Shown here piece after piece: positions 21,806 through 31,019 of a stretch of DNA of 33,343 nt. A program made the position numbers and the translations under genes. The notes beneath the pieces were generated by a model. That model was not told where the DNA came from, ran no database searches, and worked only from the letters and a program-made list of their open reading frames with translations. This stretch comes from Algoriphagus sp. GTDB lineage: Bacteria > Bacteroidota > Bacteroidia > Cytophagales > Cyclobacteriaceae. Position 1 is the first letter of the stretch. Each line of letters begins with the position of its first letter. The stretch is from positions 1 through 33,343 of the forward strand of contig JAJTDZ010000010.1 in NCBI GenBank assembly GCA_021298245.1, written 5' to 3'.

Positions 21806-24067
21806 ATGGCGTTTGATATCGAGATGATCAAAGCGGTATATGCTCGAATTCCTGAGCGTATTGCTGCAGCTAGAAAAGCTGTGGGAAAGCCACTGACCTT
21901 GACTGAAAAAATTTTGTATGCCCACTTGACCGAAGGAGCGGCAAATCAGGCCTTTCAACGAGGAGTTTCCTACGTAGATTTTCAACCCGATCGCGTGGCC
22001 ATGCAGGACGCCACTGCACAGATGGCCCTATTGCAATTTATGCAGGCCGGTCGATCTAAGGTCGCGGTACCCTCTACCGTACATTGTGATCACTTGATTC
22101 AAGCCGAGGTAGGAGCCGACAAGGACCTGAGCAAGGCAAAAGATAAAAACAAAGAAGTCTACGATTTTCTTGCCTCTGTTTCCAACAAATACGGAATTGG
22201 ATTTTGGAAACCTGGAGCAGGCATTATCCACCAGGTGGTATTGGAAAATTATGCCTTTCCAGGGGGAATGATGATTGGAACGGATTCCCATACCCCCAAT
22301 GCGGGAGGACTTGGTATGATTGCCATTGGAGTGGGAGGGGCAGACGCCTGTGACGTGATGGCGGGATTGCCTTGGGAACTTAAATTTCCTAAATTGATTG
22401 GGGTAAAACTGACAGGTAAAATGTCAGGCTGGACTTCAGCTAAAGATGTGATCTTGAAAGTAGCAGGTATCCTGACCGTAAAGGGAGGCACTGGAGCTAT
22501 TGTTGAGTACTTTGGAGAAGGAGCACGCTCTTTGTCTGCTACCGGAAAAGGCACCATCTGTAACATGGGCGCAGAAATAGGCGCAACCACTTCTATTTTT
22601 GGATTTGATGAAAAATCAGCAGCCTATTTATCAGGCACGGGAAGAGCCGATATTGCCCAGCTTGCCACAGGAATAGCAGATCATCTTACTGGAGACCCAG
22701 AGGTCTATGCACATCCTGAAAATTATTTTGATCAAGTCATTGAAATCAATCTTTCCGAACTAGAGCCCCATGTCAATGGGCCCTTTACTCCAGATTTGGC
22801 ATGGCCTATTTCCAAATTTTCTGCTGCGGTCAAAGAAAATGCTTGGCCAGCGAAGTTGGACGTAGGATTGATAGGTTCTTGTACCAACTCCTCCTACGAG
22901 GATATTTCTAGGGCAGCCTCTTTGGCTCAGCAAGCGGTAGATAAAAAATTAGTCGCCAAATCGGAATATACCATTACCCCAGGATCTGAACAAGTTCGCT
23001 ACACCGTCGCAAGAGATGGATTTTTAGCCACTTTTGAGAAAATGGGAGGAGTGGTCTTGGCCAATGCCTGTGGCCCTTGTATAGGACAATGGGCACGACA
23101 TGGAGCGGAAAAACAGGAGAAGAATTCCATCATTACTTCTTTCAACCGAAATTTCGCGAAGCGTGCGGATGGAAATCCAAATACCCATGCCTTCGTGGCT
23201 TCTCCGGAAATCGTAACGGCACTAGCCATTGCAGGAGACCTTACCTTTAATCCCCTCACCGATACCCTGACCAATTTGGATGGAAATCAGGTCAAATTGG
23301 ATGAGCCTAAGGGATTGGAATTGCCTACGAAGGGCTTTGCAGTGGAAGATGCGGGGTATCAAGCACCAGCTGAAGACGGATCCAAAGTTCAAGTTTTGGT
23401 TTCCCCAACTTCAGATCGTTTGCAATTGCTTGATTCTTTCCCCGCTTGGGAAGGAGTAGACTTAAAAGGCTTGAAATTGTTGATCAAGGCAAAAGGAAAA
23501 TGTACTACCGATCATATCTCTATGGCAGGTCCCTGGTTGAAATACAGAGGACACTTGGATAATATTTCCAATAATATGCTCATTGGTGCAGTAAATGCCT
23601 TTACTGATGCCACCAATTCGGTGAAAAATCAACTTACTGGAGCATATGGAGAGGTCCCTGCTACCCAGCGAGCCTATAAGGCAGCAGGAATTGGCTCTAT
23701 TGTGGTTGGAGACGAAAATTATGGAGAGGGTTCTTCTAGAGAGCATGCGGCCATGGAGCCAAGATTCCTTGGTGTCAGAGCCATCTTGGTAAAGTCTTTT
23801 GCTAGAATTCATGAGACCAACTTGAAAAAACAGGGCATGTTGGCTTTGACCTTTGCCAATCCTGCAGATTACGATTTAATTCAAGAAAATGATTCCATAG
23901 ATATTGTAGGACTGGGTAGTTTTGCACCTTCCAAGCCCTTGCAAGTAGTATTGCATCATAAGGACGGAAGTAGCCACAGTATCCTAGCCAATCATACCTA
24001 CAATGAAGGACAAATTGAATGGTTTAAAGCAGGAAGCGCCTTGAATTTGATTAAGGCCAAAGCATAG
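21806..24067 (+). CDS. acn: Aconitate hydratase
   Basis: The 753-residue TCA-cycle enzyme interconverts citrate and isocitrate and resembles the mitochondrial aconitase branch. The [4Fe-4S] ligands are Cys359 ([10 protein letters not shown]), Cys422 and Cys425 (ACGPCIGQW). Substrate motifs [22 protein letters not shown] and the swivel-domain [10 protein letters not shown] are intact. The length matches the roughly 750-780 residues of this branch, shorter than AcnA (about 890). ATG 21806 is followed directly by family sequence. It is transcribed alone between the acyl-CoA reductase and a strong terminator; TATATTCG, about 45 bases upstream of the ATG, is a near-consensus -7 box. Confidence 0.96.
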   Translation: MAFDIEMIKAVYARIPERIAAARKAVGKPLTLTEKILYAHLTEGAANQAFQRGVSYVDFQPDRVAMQDATAQMALLQFMQAGRSKVAVPSTVHCDHLIQAEVGADKDLSKAKDKNKEVYDFLASVSNKYGIGFWKPGAGIIHQVVLENYAFPGGMMIGTDSHTPNAGGLGMIAIGVGGADACDVMAGLPWELKFPKLIGVKLTGKMSGWTSAKDVILKVAGILTVKGGTGAIVEYFGEGARSLSATGKGTICNMGAEIGATTSIFGFDEKSAAYLSGTGRADIAQLATGIADHLTGDPEVYAHPENYFDQVIEINLSELEPHVNGPFTPDLAWPISKFSAAVKENAWPAKLDVGLIGSCTNSSYEDISRAASLAQQAVDKKLVAKSEYTITPGSEQVRYTVARDGFLATFEKMGGVVLANACGPCIGQWARHGAEKQEKNSIITSFNRNFAKRADGNPNTHAFVASPEIVTALAIAGDLTFNPLTDTLTNLDGNQVKLDEPKGLELPTKGFAVEDAGYQAPAEDGSKVQVLVSPTSDRLQLLDSFPAWEGVDLKGLKLLIKAKGKCTTDHISMAGPWLKYRGHLDNISNNMLIGAVNAFTDATNSVKNQLTGAYGEVPATQRAYKAAGIGSIVVGDENYGEGSSREHAAMEPRFLGVRAILVKSFARIHETNLKKQGMLALTFANPADYDLIQENDSIDIVGLGSFAPSKPLQVVLHHKDGSSHSILANHTYNEGQIEWFKAGSALNLIKAKA

Positions 24068-24089
24068 GCAAAATATTGGAGTTAATTAC

Positions 24090-24120
24090 AGCCGTAATGA
24101 TCTCATTACGGCTTTTTTTT
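24090..24120 (+). terminator. Strong terminator after aconitase, 14 bases before the porin start
   Basis: Inverted repeat AGCCGTAATGA (24090-24100) / TCATTACGGCT (24103-24113), with a four-base effective loop, is followed by eight T (24113-24120). The next ATG is at 24135. Confidence 0.85.
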
Positions 24121-24134
24121 ACCTGAATAAAATA

Positions 24135-25337
24135 ATGAGAACAACGTATGTAGGCCTTTTAATTCTAATCTTATCTCTTGCTTTGCCCCCTTTGATCTTT
24201 GCCCAGACCGAATCTGACGAGCGTTCTTTGGTGCAAGTAGACGAGGGATTAAGCCTTAAAAAGGATTCTCTTTTTACATTGAATCTTAGGTTTAGAATGC
24301 AAAATAGATTTGGTTTTAGGACAGAAAGTGGAGAAGATTTGAGCATAGAACAAACAGACCTAAGAATTCGAAGGTTGCGGGTTAGGTTGGATGGATTTGC
24401 GTTTAATCCTCGCATTCAATACTACATCCAACTTGGATTTTCTAACTCAGACATGAACTTGGATGGGGGAGAAGTTGCTCAACCCATTCGAGATGCAATC
24501 ATTTATTACCACGTTAATCCTCATTTTTATTTTGGTTTTGGGCAAGCCAAACTTCCTGGAAATCGGGAAAGGGTCATCAGCTCTGGAAACCTTCAATTTG
24601 CAGATCGTTCTCTAGCCAATTCTTTATTTACCTTAGATCGTGATTTTGGTTTTTTTGCTTACTATACCCTCCCCAATCAAAATAAGGCCATTTATAGGCT
24701 AAAGGCAGCTGTAAGTTCTGGGGAAGGAAGAAATCCTATACCTGGTGATAGAGGTTTAGCCTATACAGGAAGGATAGAATATTTGCCATTTGGAAAATTT
24801 GCCAATGGAGGAGATTATTCCGAAGGAGATCTTGAACGGGAATCCAAGCCTAAACTTTCTCTTGGCTTGAGTTACAGTTACAATGAAGGTGGAGCGAGAG
24901 CCAGGGGACAGTTGGGGCCTGAACTTTTTCAAAAAAGAGACCAGAGGCTTGTAATCGCAGATGCTATCGGTAAATATGCCGGCTGGTCCATCCTAGTAGA
25001 ATATTTTTCTCGAACCTCCCCACTTCCCATTACTGAAAATGTACAAGGTGAAAAAAGAGCTGTATGGGTGGGAAGGGGACAAAATTTTCAAGTCAGTAAA
25101 CTAGTTTCGGCAAAAACAGAACTGGCCTTTAGGTATTCGCAAGTGGTTCCAGAAAAAGAAATTCAATGGCTTGAGAGCCAACGCGATGAAGCTACTTTAG
25201 GCATGACCAAATACCTGAAAGGGCATAGACTTAAATTCCAAGGGAATCTGGGCTACGCTTGGAATACTTCTCCTCTTTTTTCCTCCACAACTACCTCTCA
25301 TTGGTTTGGCCTTTTCCAAGTTGAATTTGGAATTTAA
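24135..25337 (+). CDS. Porin of the phosphate-selective OprP/OprO family
   Basis: The 400-residue outer-membrane protein has a signal peptide (MRTTYVGLLILILSLALPPLIFAQ) and repeated beta-strands. It has the family landmarks LNLRFRMQNRFGF, the RIRRLRVRLDGFAFNPRIQY segment, YYHVNPHFYFGFGQAKLPGNRER and a terminal VEFGI strand. OprP-like porins form anion channels, but many Bacteroidota members are not phosphate specific; selectivity is not visible here. No pho box or phosphate genes are adjacent. The start lies only 14 bases after the aconitase terminator, so its promoter must lie in or before that hairpin, or expression depends on read-through. Confidence 0.85.
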   Translation: MRTTYVGLLILILSLALPPLIFAQTESDERSLVQVDEGLSLKKDSLFTLNLRFRMQNRFGFRTESGEDLSIEQTDLRIRRLRVRLDGFAFNPRIQYYIQLGFSNSDMNLDGGEVAQPIRDAIIYYHVNPHFYFGFGQAKLPGNRERVISSGNLQFADRSLANSLFTLDRDFGFFAYYTLPNQNKAIYRLKAAVSSGEGRNPIPGDRGLAYTGRIEYLPFGKFANGGDYSEGDLERESKPKLSLGLSYSYNEGGARARGQLGPELFQKRDQRLVIADAIGKYAGWSILVEYFSRTSPLPITENVQGEKRAVWVGRGQNFQVSKLVSAKTELAFRYSQVVPEKEIQWLESQRDEATLGMTKYLKGHRLKFQGNLGYAWNTSPLFSSTTTSHWFGLFQVEFGI

Positions 25338-25349
25338 GCCTGGTGAACC

Positions 25350-26294
25350 TTAATTTTTTAACGTTCTTGCCTTTTCTAGGTACTCCTGCACCAAATCCAT
25401 ATCAGGATAGTTTTGGGCTAAATCCTCTAAAAAGCTTAGAGCAGCAACTTTTTCTCCTTTTAGCGTATAATAAATTCCTTTATTACGTAGGGCGAAAGGA
25501 TTGCTAGGATTCATGGCCAGACTTTGGTTGATTAGCGCAAGTCCTTCCTCTAATTCATTGAGGTACAAGAGATACAGCCCTTTGTTGTTGTAAAAATAAG
25601 CTTGACCCTTGTCCAGTGTGATGGCCTTTTCCACTGCCTCCAAGGCCCCTTCGTAGTTGTTTTCCTCAAATAAAATCATGGACCTCAGGTTATGTAGGTT
25701 GGGTTCCATGGGATTAATAATTTCTGCTTTTTCTAAAATAGCCTTCGCCGAATCCACTTGGTCCTGGTAATAAAAAAGGGTAGCCTGGTTAACCAAAATA
25801 TCTGAATTGTCTGGAGCCAAGCTCGCAGCTTCTCTAAAAGCAACCATCGCCTCTTCAAAATTCTTCAATTTTTCTTCTGTAAGTCCACGTAGAAAATACG
25901 GTCTCCAATCCTTTGGAGCGAGTTTTTCTAGGGCCTTTGCATCCTCTCTTGCTTTGTAAAATTCTCCAAAATCAAGGTAGGCAAGACCACGTTGAAAAAA
26001 AGCATCTTCGTAGCTAGAGCGGTATCTAATCGCAAATCCAAAAGCTTCTATGGCTTGCTCCCATTGCTGTAGCTGCAGGTGAGCCAGCCCTTTGTTGTAG
26101 TAGGCGTCCGAAAATGTGGAATCTAAACGTATGGCTTCCATATAAAATTCAATGGCTGAATTGGGATCATTTTCATCCATTTTTTCATTTCCTTTTAGAA
26201 AAAATCTACCTGTTTTATCTTCTAGGCTATCGCAACTTGAAGATAGGAGGATGCTAAGAAGCAAAAGTGAAAGGACAGCGGGTTTGAATTTCAT
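25350..26294 (-). CDS. TPR-repeat lipoprotein
   Basis: The 314-residue protein has a lipoprotein signal (MKFKPAVLSLLLLSILLSSSC, Cys21) followed by SLEDKTGRFF. About seven tetratricopeptide repeats fill the rest (for example NSAIEFYMEAIRLDSTFSDAYYNKGLA, WEQAIEAFGFAIRYRSSYEDAFFQRGLA). It is a membrane-anchored protein-interaction scaffold; the partner is unknown. It lies 80 bases downstream of the M3 peptidase gene on the same strand and may be co-transcribed. It is convergent with the porin gene, 12 bases apart. Confidence 0.88.
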   Translation of the reverse strand: MKFKPAVLSLLLLSILLSSSCDSLEDKTGRFFLKGNEKMDENDPNSAIEFYMEAIRLDSTFSDAYYNKGLAHLQLQQWEQAIEAFGFAIRYRSSYEDAFFQRGLAYLDFGEFYKAREDAKALEKLAPKDWRPYFLRGLTEEKLKNFEEAMVAFREAASLAPDNSDILVNQATLFYYQDQVDSAKAILEKAEIINPMEPNLHNLRSMILFEENNYEGALEAVEKAITLDKGQAYFYNNKGLYLLYLNELEEGLALINQSLAMNPSNPFALRNKGIYYTLKGEKVAALSFLEDLAQNYPDMDLVQEYLEKARTLKN

Positions 26295-26374
26295 GGAACT
26301 GGGCTTAAAATTCTTTTTTCTTTGAGAAAAAGGGACTCAATAAGTTTTAATCGTGCTTCTCCTCCAGCTTTTTC

Positions 26375-28408
26375 TCAGCTAGGGAGAAGACCACTTCTTT
26401 TCAATAAAGCATCTTGCTTGGGCTCTCTTCCTCTAAATCTGGCATACAGAATCGAGGGATGTTCGCTTCCTCCAGCGGAAAGGATGTTTTTTTCAAAAGA
26501 CAAGGCCGTTTCTAGATTAAAAACTCCTTTCTCTTGAAACAGTTCAAATGCATCTGCATCCAAAACCTCTGCCCATTTGTAGCTGTAGTATCCTGCAGCA
26601 TAGCCCCCTTGAAAAATATGAGAAAAACTAGTGCTCACCATGGTTTCTGCCAAGGCCGGTAAGACCTCCGTGTTTTTCAAAACCTGGGATTCAAAGGCTT
26701 TAATGTCGGTCAATGAGGAAGGATCTACGCTATGATAGGCCATGTCCAACAGCCCAAAGCTAAGCTGTCGCAAAGTCATATAGCCCTGTTGAAAGTTGGC
26801 TGCTCGTTTTATTTTGGAAATCAATTCACTTGGAATGGGTTCTTGGCTTTGGTAATGCTTGGCAAAAAGATCCAAACACTCCTTTTCGTAACACCAATTT
26901 TCAAATATTTGGGAGGGCAGTTCTACAAAATCCCAGTACACGCTTGTTCCGGTTAGGCTCTCGTAATTGCCCCTAGCCAACATGCCATGCAAGGCATGTC
27001 CAAATTCATGAAACAAGGTAGTGACTTCACTAAAGGTCAAAAGACTTGGGGTAGATGGGGTAGGTTTAGTAAAATTGCAGACTATAGAGATGTGTGGCCT
27101 ATGGTCTCCTTGTTCGTCTGTGTATTGTCCTCGATAAGAAGTCATCCATGCTCCATTCCGCTTTCCTTTCCTTGGAAAAAAGTCTGCATAGAGCACGGCT
27201 AAAAACTTATCCTCCCTGTCCCTTACTTCGTAGGCAGTCACTTCCTGGTGGTAGACGGGGATGGCTGTGGCGCTCTTGAAGGTAATTCCGAATAACTTGG
27301 TTGCCGTCTTAAATACTCCTTCGATGACATTTTCCAAAGAAAAATAGGGTCTCAATTCCTCCTCGTCAAAGGCATACTTTTCTTTTTTTAGCAATTCGGA
27401 ATAGTAGGCGAAATCCCATTTTTGAAGTTCATCAATTCTATCCTTTTTAGCGATTAGGGATACTTCCTGTACTTCTTCTAGGGCCTTTGGCTTGGCTTTT
27501 TGCAATAACTCCTGTAAAAATGCTTGCACCTTCTCTGGAGTTTCTGCCATACGTTCTTGCAAGGTAAACTCGGCATGACTTGAAAATCCTAAAAGTTGGG
27601 CCCGCTCTGATTTGAGTCGTATTAGCTTGGTGATGATTTCTTGATTATCCAGCTCATCTCCTTTGGCACATTTGGTATTGAAAGCAAAAAACATCGTTTT
27701 TCGTAATGCTCTATCCTTAGCATAGGTCATCACTGGAATGTAGGAAGGGTAATCCAGCGTAAATGCCCAGGAGCCAGCATGTCCTCTTTCTTCGGCCAGC
27801 TGGGCAGCTGCTTCTACTGCCGTTGGAGGAATGCCTTCAAGTTCCTCTTTTTTATGAATTAGGTGGAGGAAGCGTTTGGTCTCTGCCAGTACGTTTTCTC
27901 CAAACTTTAAACTCAGCTGTGCTATTTCTTCATCCAGTTTCCTCAGGGTGAGGGCATCTTCTGCGTTTAGCATGGCCCCATTCCTGACGAATGAATTGTA
28001 GGTTTTTTGAAGAAGGGTATGTTGTTCGGCGCTTAGAGAAAGCTTTTCCTTACAGTGATATACCTGAGAGACCCGATCAAACAATTCTTTATCGAGAAGA
28101 ATGTCGTTGGCATGGGAAGTAAGCAGAGGTGAAATTTCTCTAGCTAATTTTTGTATTTCATCCGATGTCTCTGCTGCATTCAGGTTAAAAAAAATGGAAG
28201 AGATTACTCCCAAGGCTTTACCACTCCGATCTAGGGCAGCTACGGTATTCTCAAAAGTAGGTAAGGCTTGGTTTTTAATCTCTGCAATTTCTTGGTTAGC
28301 AAGAGCAATGGATTGCTTGATGGCAGGCAGGAAATGCGCTGGAACAATGGCATCAAATGCTGCTGTGGAATAGGGGGTACTGGGAGGTGAAAGTAGGGGA
28401 TTGTTCAT
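26375..28408 (-). CDS. dcp: M3 family metallopeptidase (peptidyl-dipeptidase Dcp-like)
   Basis: The 677-residue zinc peptidase has the motif TLFHEFGHALHGML (His467, Glu468, His471) and a downstream Glu in the region GTSVYWDFVELPSQIFENW, as in Dcp. The overall match to E. coli Dcp is clear over the whole length (SVFFNLNAAETSDE, YAAGYYSYKWAEVL near the C-terminus). It removes C-terminal dipeptides from oligopeptides and is probably cytoplasmic, since no signal peptide is seen. The start is set at ATG 28408 (MNNPLLSPPS); the longer form from GTG 28414 adds only two residues. Oligopeptidase A is the alternative name within the family. Confidence 0.92.
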   Translation of the reverse strand: MNNPLLSPPSTPYSTAAFDAIVPAHFLPAIKQSIALANQEIAEIKNQALPTFENTVAALDRSGKALGVISSIFFNLNAAETSDEIQKLAREISPLLTSHANDILLDKELFDRVSQVYHCKEKLSLSAEQHTLLQKTYNSFVRNGAMLNAEDALTLRKLDEEIAQLSLKFGENVLAETKRFLHLIHKKEELEGIPPTAVEAAAQLAEERGHAGSWAFTLDYPSYIPVMTYAKDRALRKTMFFAFNTKCAKGDELDNQEIITKLIRLKSERAQLLGFSSHAEFTLQERMAETPEKVQAFLQELLQKAKPKALEEVQEVSLIAKKDRIDELQKWDFAYYSELLKKEKYAFDEEELRPYFSLENVIEGVFKTATKLFGITFKSATAIPVYHQEVTAYEVRDREDKFLAVLYADFFPRKGKRNGAWMTSYRGQYTDEQGDHRPHISIVCNFTKPTPSTPSLLTFSEVTTLFHEFGHALHGMLARGNYESLTGTSVYWDFVELPSQIFENWCYEKECLDLFAKHYQSQEPIPSELISKIKRAANFQQGYMTLRQLSFGLLDMAYHSVDPSSLTDIKAFESQVLKNTEVLPALAETMVSTSFSHIFQGGYAAGYYSYKWAEVLDADAFELFQEKGVFNLETALSFEKNILSAGGSEHPSILYARFRGREPKQDALLKRSGLLPS

Positions 28409-28502
28409 AATCACAACTTCGATAGAGCAAGGTCTGCCACGAAGTCTGCAAATTTACCCAAATCCAAAGTCTAAATCAGCTTCCCCAAAAAGATTTTCTA
28501 TT

Positions 28503-28529
28503 AAAAAAGGCCAGCTTTTGGGCTGGCCT
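28503..28529 (-). terminator. Terminator of the zinc metalloprotease gene
   Basis: An 8-bp GC-rich stem AGGCCAGC (28508-28515) / GCTGGCCT (28522-28529) with loop TTTTGG is followed on the minus strand by a T-run (A 28503-28508). It begins 11 bases after the stop codon and separates this gene from the M3 peptidase gene. Confidence 0.85.
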
Positions 28530-28539
28530 AAAATTTCCG

Positions 28540-30954
28540 TCAATCAAAATCACAGCTCATTTCTTCCATCCCTATAGGGGCCCCATCCGGTATGCTCAAT
28601 ACCTGCTGTGGGGTCAATTCCTCAGGAAGGTTGAGGAAGGCTTCAATTTTTTGATTCAAGTAATCCCGATGTGCCTTCAAGAGACTAGAAGATGGATTGG
28701 TAGGTGTACTTAGTTGACGCAATTGCTTTCGGGCTAGGGCACGTACGGTTTGAGATGCGCCAGCATTCTTAGATAAAGCAATCAGGTGGTCTATCAATTT
28801 GACTTCGGTCATCAACTTGATTTCTGCACCAAGTCCCGACGGCATGGTGTTACTAAATACCTGTACACTTACCTTGCTGAGCACCTCTTCTAATCCAGGT
28901 AAGGAATTGTTTTGCAAGTGTTGCAAGTACACTCGATTTGCTCTCCCTGGTTCAAAGAGGAAGGTAAAGGTGGCGTCTACCACATTTTCTGCTGGAGCAA
29001 TAGGATCAAATACCGGTCCCGTACGAGATGGGAAAGTTTCTCTGGTTTTTCCATAACCATAGGGCCTAGGAGGGATTAGCTCCAGTATGGAGGAAGGGAT
29101 TTCCAACCGCCTTGTGGAGATACTTTCAAGTAAGGCATCTAAAGCATCCCCTTGAACTTTAGACGTCAACCACTTGTGCCGGGCTTGGTTATCTCCTTTG
29201 ACCTTGTAGCTGTAATCTAAGCCTCCTATCAATTTGCTCGTTGCTTCCAATTGGTAGCGATGCATCAAGTAAAGGGGCACAAATACTTCCTCCAAAATGG
29301 CCTCCGGCTGACCTGTTTTGATGGCATTGAGTCCAAAGGTTTTCATGCGCTTTTCCCGCAAGTCCAATAAGCGTTTGAGTTCTTCTGAGGCAGAGGCCCC
29401 ATTGTCCCAAAGGTGGGAGCGAGGATGTACCCCACTTACATTTCTGGAGTCGGAGTCGGTGATAAACTCATAGCCTGCAGCATAAGTAGCTTGAAGGGTT
29501 TTTTCTAAAAACTCTGCCTCGCTTTGGTTGGGGGCAGGCTGCCCATAGCCATAGGTCACGGCCCACTTGTCCCATTCACCGATTTTTAGGTCATATGCAG
29601 CACTAAAATCCACTTCCCCATTTTCATCTAGGCTGATCAGGGGGTGGGGGTAGTCCATCACCGAAGAGCGTCCTGAAGCAGAGGTGGCATAGCTATGGGA
29701 AATACCCAAGGTATGTCCAATTTCATGAGCGGAAAGTTGCTTTAGTCTATTCAAGGCAAATTCCATCAATTTAGGATCGGCTTCGTTGCCCTCTTCAAAG
29801 GGCTGCAAAAGACCTTGCCCAATCAGGTAATCTTGCCGAACTCGCAGCGAACCCAGGGAAACTTGCCCCTTGATGATTTCGCCTGTGCGAGGATCTCGAA
29901 TGCTAGATCCATAGGACCAACCTCGGGTGGATCTGTGGATCCACTGGATTACATGGTAGCGCACATCCATCAAGTCCATACCTTCGGGAGCTAATTCTAC
30001 CCGAAAAGCATTTTTAAATCCAGCAGCCTCAAAGGCCTGAGCCCACCAATTTCCTCCTTCGATCAAGGCACTGGCTACAGGTTCTGGCGTTCCTCTATCC
30101 AAGTAGTATACAATGGGTTCTACCACTTCCGAAACAGCGGCACTAGGGTCTTTCTTCTCGAGCCTATGTCTGGATATAAATCTTTTTACTAGGGGCTGAT
30201 CTATGGGGGTGGTGTAGTCTTGGTAGCTGATGTAAAAGTATCCTGCTCGTGGATCAAATGCCCTAGTAGCATACAAGGGAGGCAATTCGATGAAAGAATG
30301 TCTCATGCGGACGGTTACCGCTTCAGGGCTTGGGGTCACTGATCTCAAGTATCCGCCTGCACCCGTACCGGTGAAGGTGATGGTGGCTTCCACTTCTGTA
30401 TTTTTTGGAAAGTTTTTGGTTGTAGGCAAATACAAGCCCGAACGGCTTGCCTCCACCCTGTAGTTACCTTGTTTGGTGCTAGCAAGGGTTTCACTTACCC
30501 CATGGGCATCTTGAAGAAAAAAATTCGTTGCTTCTACTATATGGGTGTTCCCTTCGGATTTGATGACCTCAAATCCCCAAAGCGTCGACTCTGCAAAGGC
30601 GTCACGAATGGATTTTGCCTCGTTGGGATTAGAAGTGTAGGCTCTGTAATCGTAATTTTTATGAACCATCAGGATTTTATTTCCTGTTTTGCGGAATTCC
30701 ACGATTCGGGTATCTCCCAGTTGTCCCCTATCCAAGCCGATGTCATTGGAACCTACTCCGGCAGTAAGGGCATTGACATAGAGGATTTCCTTATCCAGAA
30801 AGGGGATTTCTAAATAGATTTTCCCTTTTTCTTCGTCTAGATAAAATGGCACAAAACCTTCCTTTCTGGTTATCTTGGAGAAATCTTGGGCCACAATCCA
30901 GGTGGTGCTTAGGCCACAAAAAAGAACTAGCAGTAGAGCAAACTTATTTTTCAT
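28540..30954 (-). CDS. Secreted zinc-dependent metalloprotease (DUF5117/DUF4953 type)
   Basis: The 804-residue protein has a signal peptide (MKNKFALLLVLFCGLSTTWIVAQ). An N-terminal beta-rich region follows (FVPFYLDEEKGKIYLEIP, GVGSNDIGLDRGQLGDTRIV), typical of DUF5117/5118. The metzincin-like catalytic domain contains AHEIGHTLGISHSY (His410, Glu411, His414, third ligand His420) and the Met-turn SVMDYPHP. The C-terminal third is helical and of unknown function. These large proteins are common in Bacteroidota and probably act in the periplasm or outside the cell; substrates are unknown. No T9SS C-terminal sorting domain is apparent. It lies 65 bases after the HhH protein gene on the same strand. 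Confidence 0.9.
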   Translation of the reverse strand: MKNKFALLLVLFCGLSTTWIVAQDFSKITRKEGFVPFYLDEEKGKIYLEIPFLDKEILYVNALTAGVGSNDIGLDRGQLGDTRIVEFRKTGNKILMVHKNYDYRAYTSNPNEAKSIRDAFAESTLWGFEVIKSEGNTHIVEATNFFLQDAHGVSETLASTKQGNYRVEASRSGLYLPTTKNFPKNTEVEATITFTGTGAGGYLRSVTPSPEAVTVRMRHSFIELPPLYATRAFDPRAGYFYISYQDYTTPIDQPLVKRFISRHRLEKKDPSAAVSEVVEPIVYYLDRGTPEPVASALIEGGNWWAQAFEAAGFKNAFRVELAPEGMDLMDVRYHVIQWIHRSTRGWSYGSSIRDPRTGEIIKGQVSLGSLRVRQDYLIGQGLLQPFEEGNEADPKLMEFALNRLKQLSAHEIGHTLGISHSYATSASGRSSVMDYPHPLISLDENGEVDFSAAYDLKIGEWDKWAVTYGYGQPAPNQSEAEFLEKTLQATYAAGYEFITDSDSRNVSGVHPRSHLWDNGASASEELKRLLDLREKRMKTFGLNAIKTGQPEAILEEVFVPLYLMHRYQLEATSKLIGGLDYSYKVKGDNQARHKWLTSKVQGDALDALLESISTRRLEIPSSILELIPPRPYGYGKTRETFPSRTGPVFDPIAPAENVVDATFTFLFEPGRANRVYLQHLQNNSLPGLEEVLSKVSVQVFSNTMPSGLGAEIKLMTEVKLIDHLIALSKNAGASQTVRALARKQLRQLSTPTNPSSSLLKAHRDYLNQKIEAFLNLPEELTPQQVLSIPDGAPIGMEEMSCDFD

Positions 30955-31019
30955 TGCGGAGTGATTTTTTTTTCAAATTATCAAAAAGCAGAGCTGGTTT
31001 CCTACTGTTGAAGGAAAAA

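Noticed and set aside
26353..26386. Imperfect hairpin (CTTCTCC/GGAGAAG plus AGCT/AGCT) at the end of the M3 peptidase gene
   Set aside because: Overlaps the coding end, has an internal loop and no following T-run.
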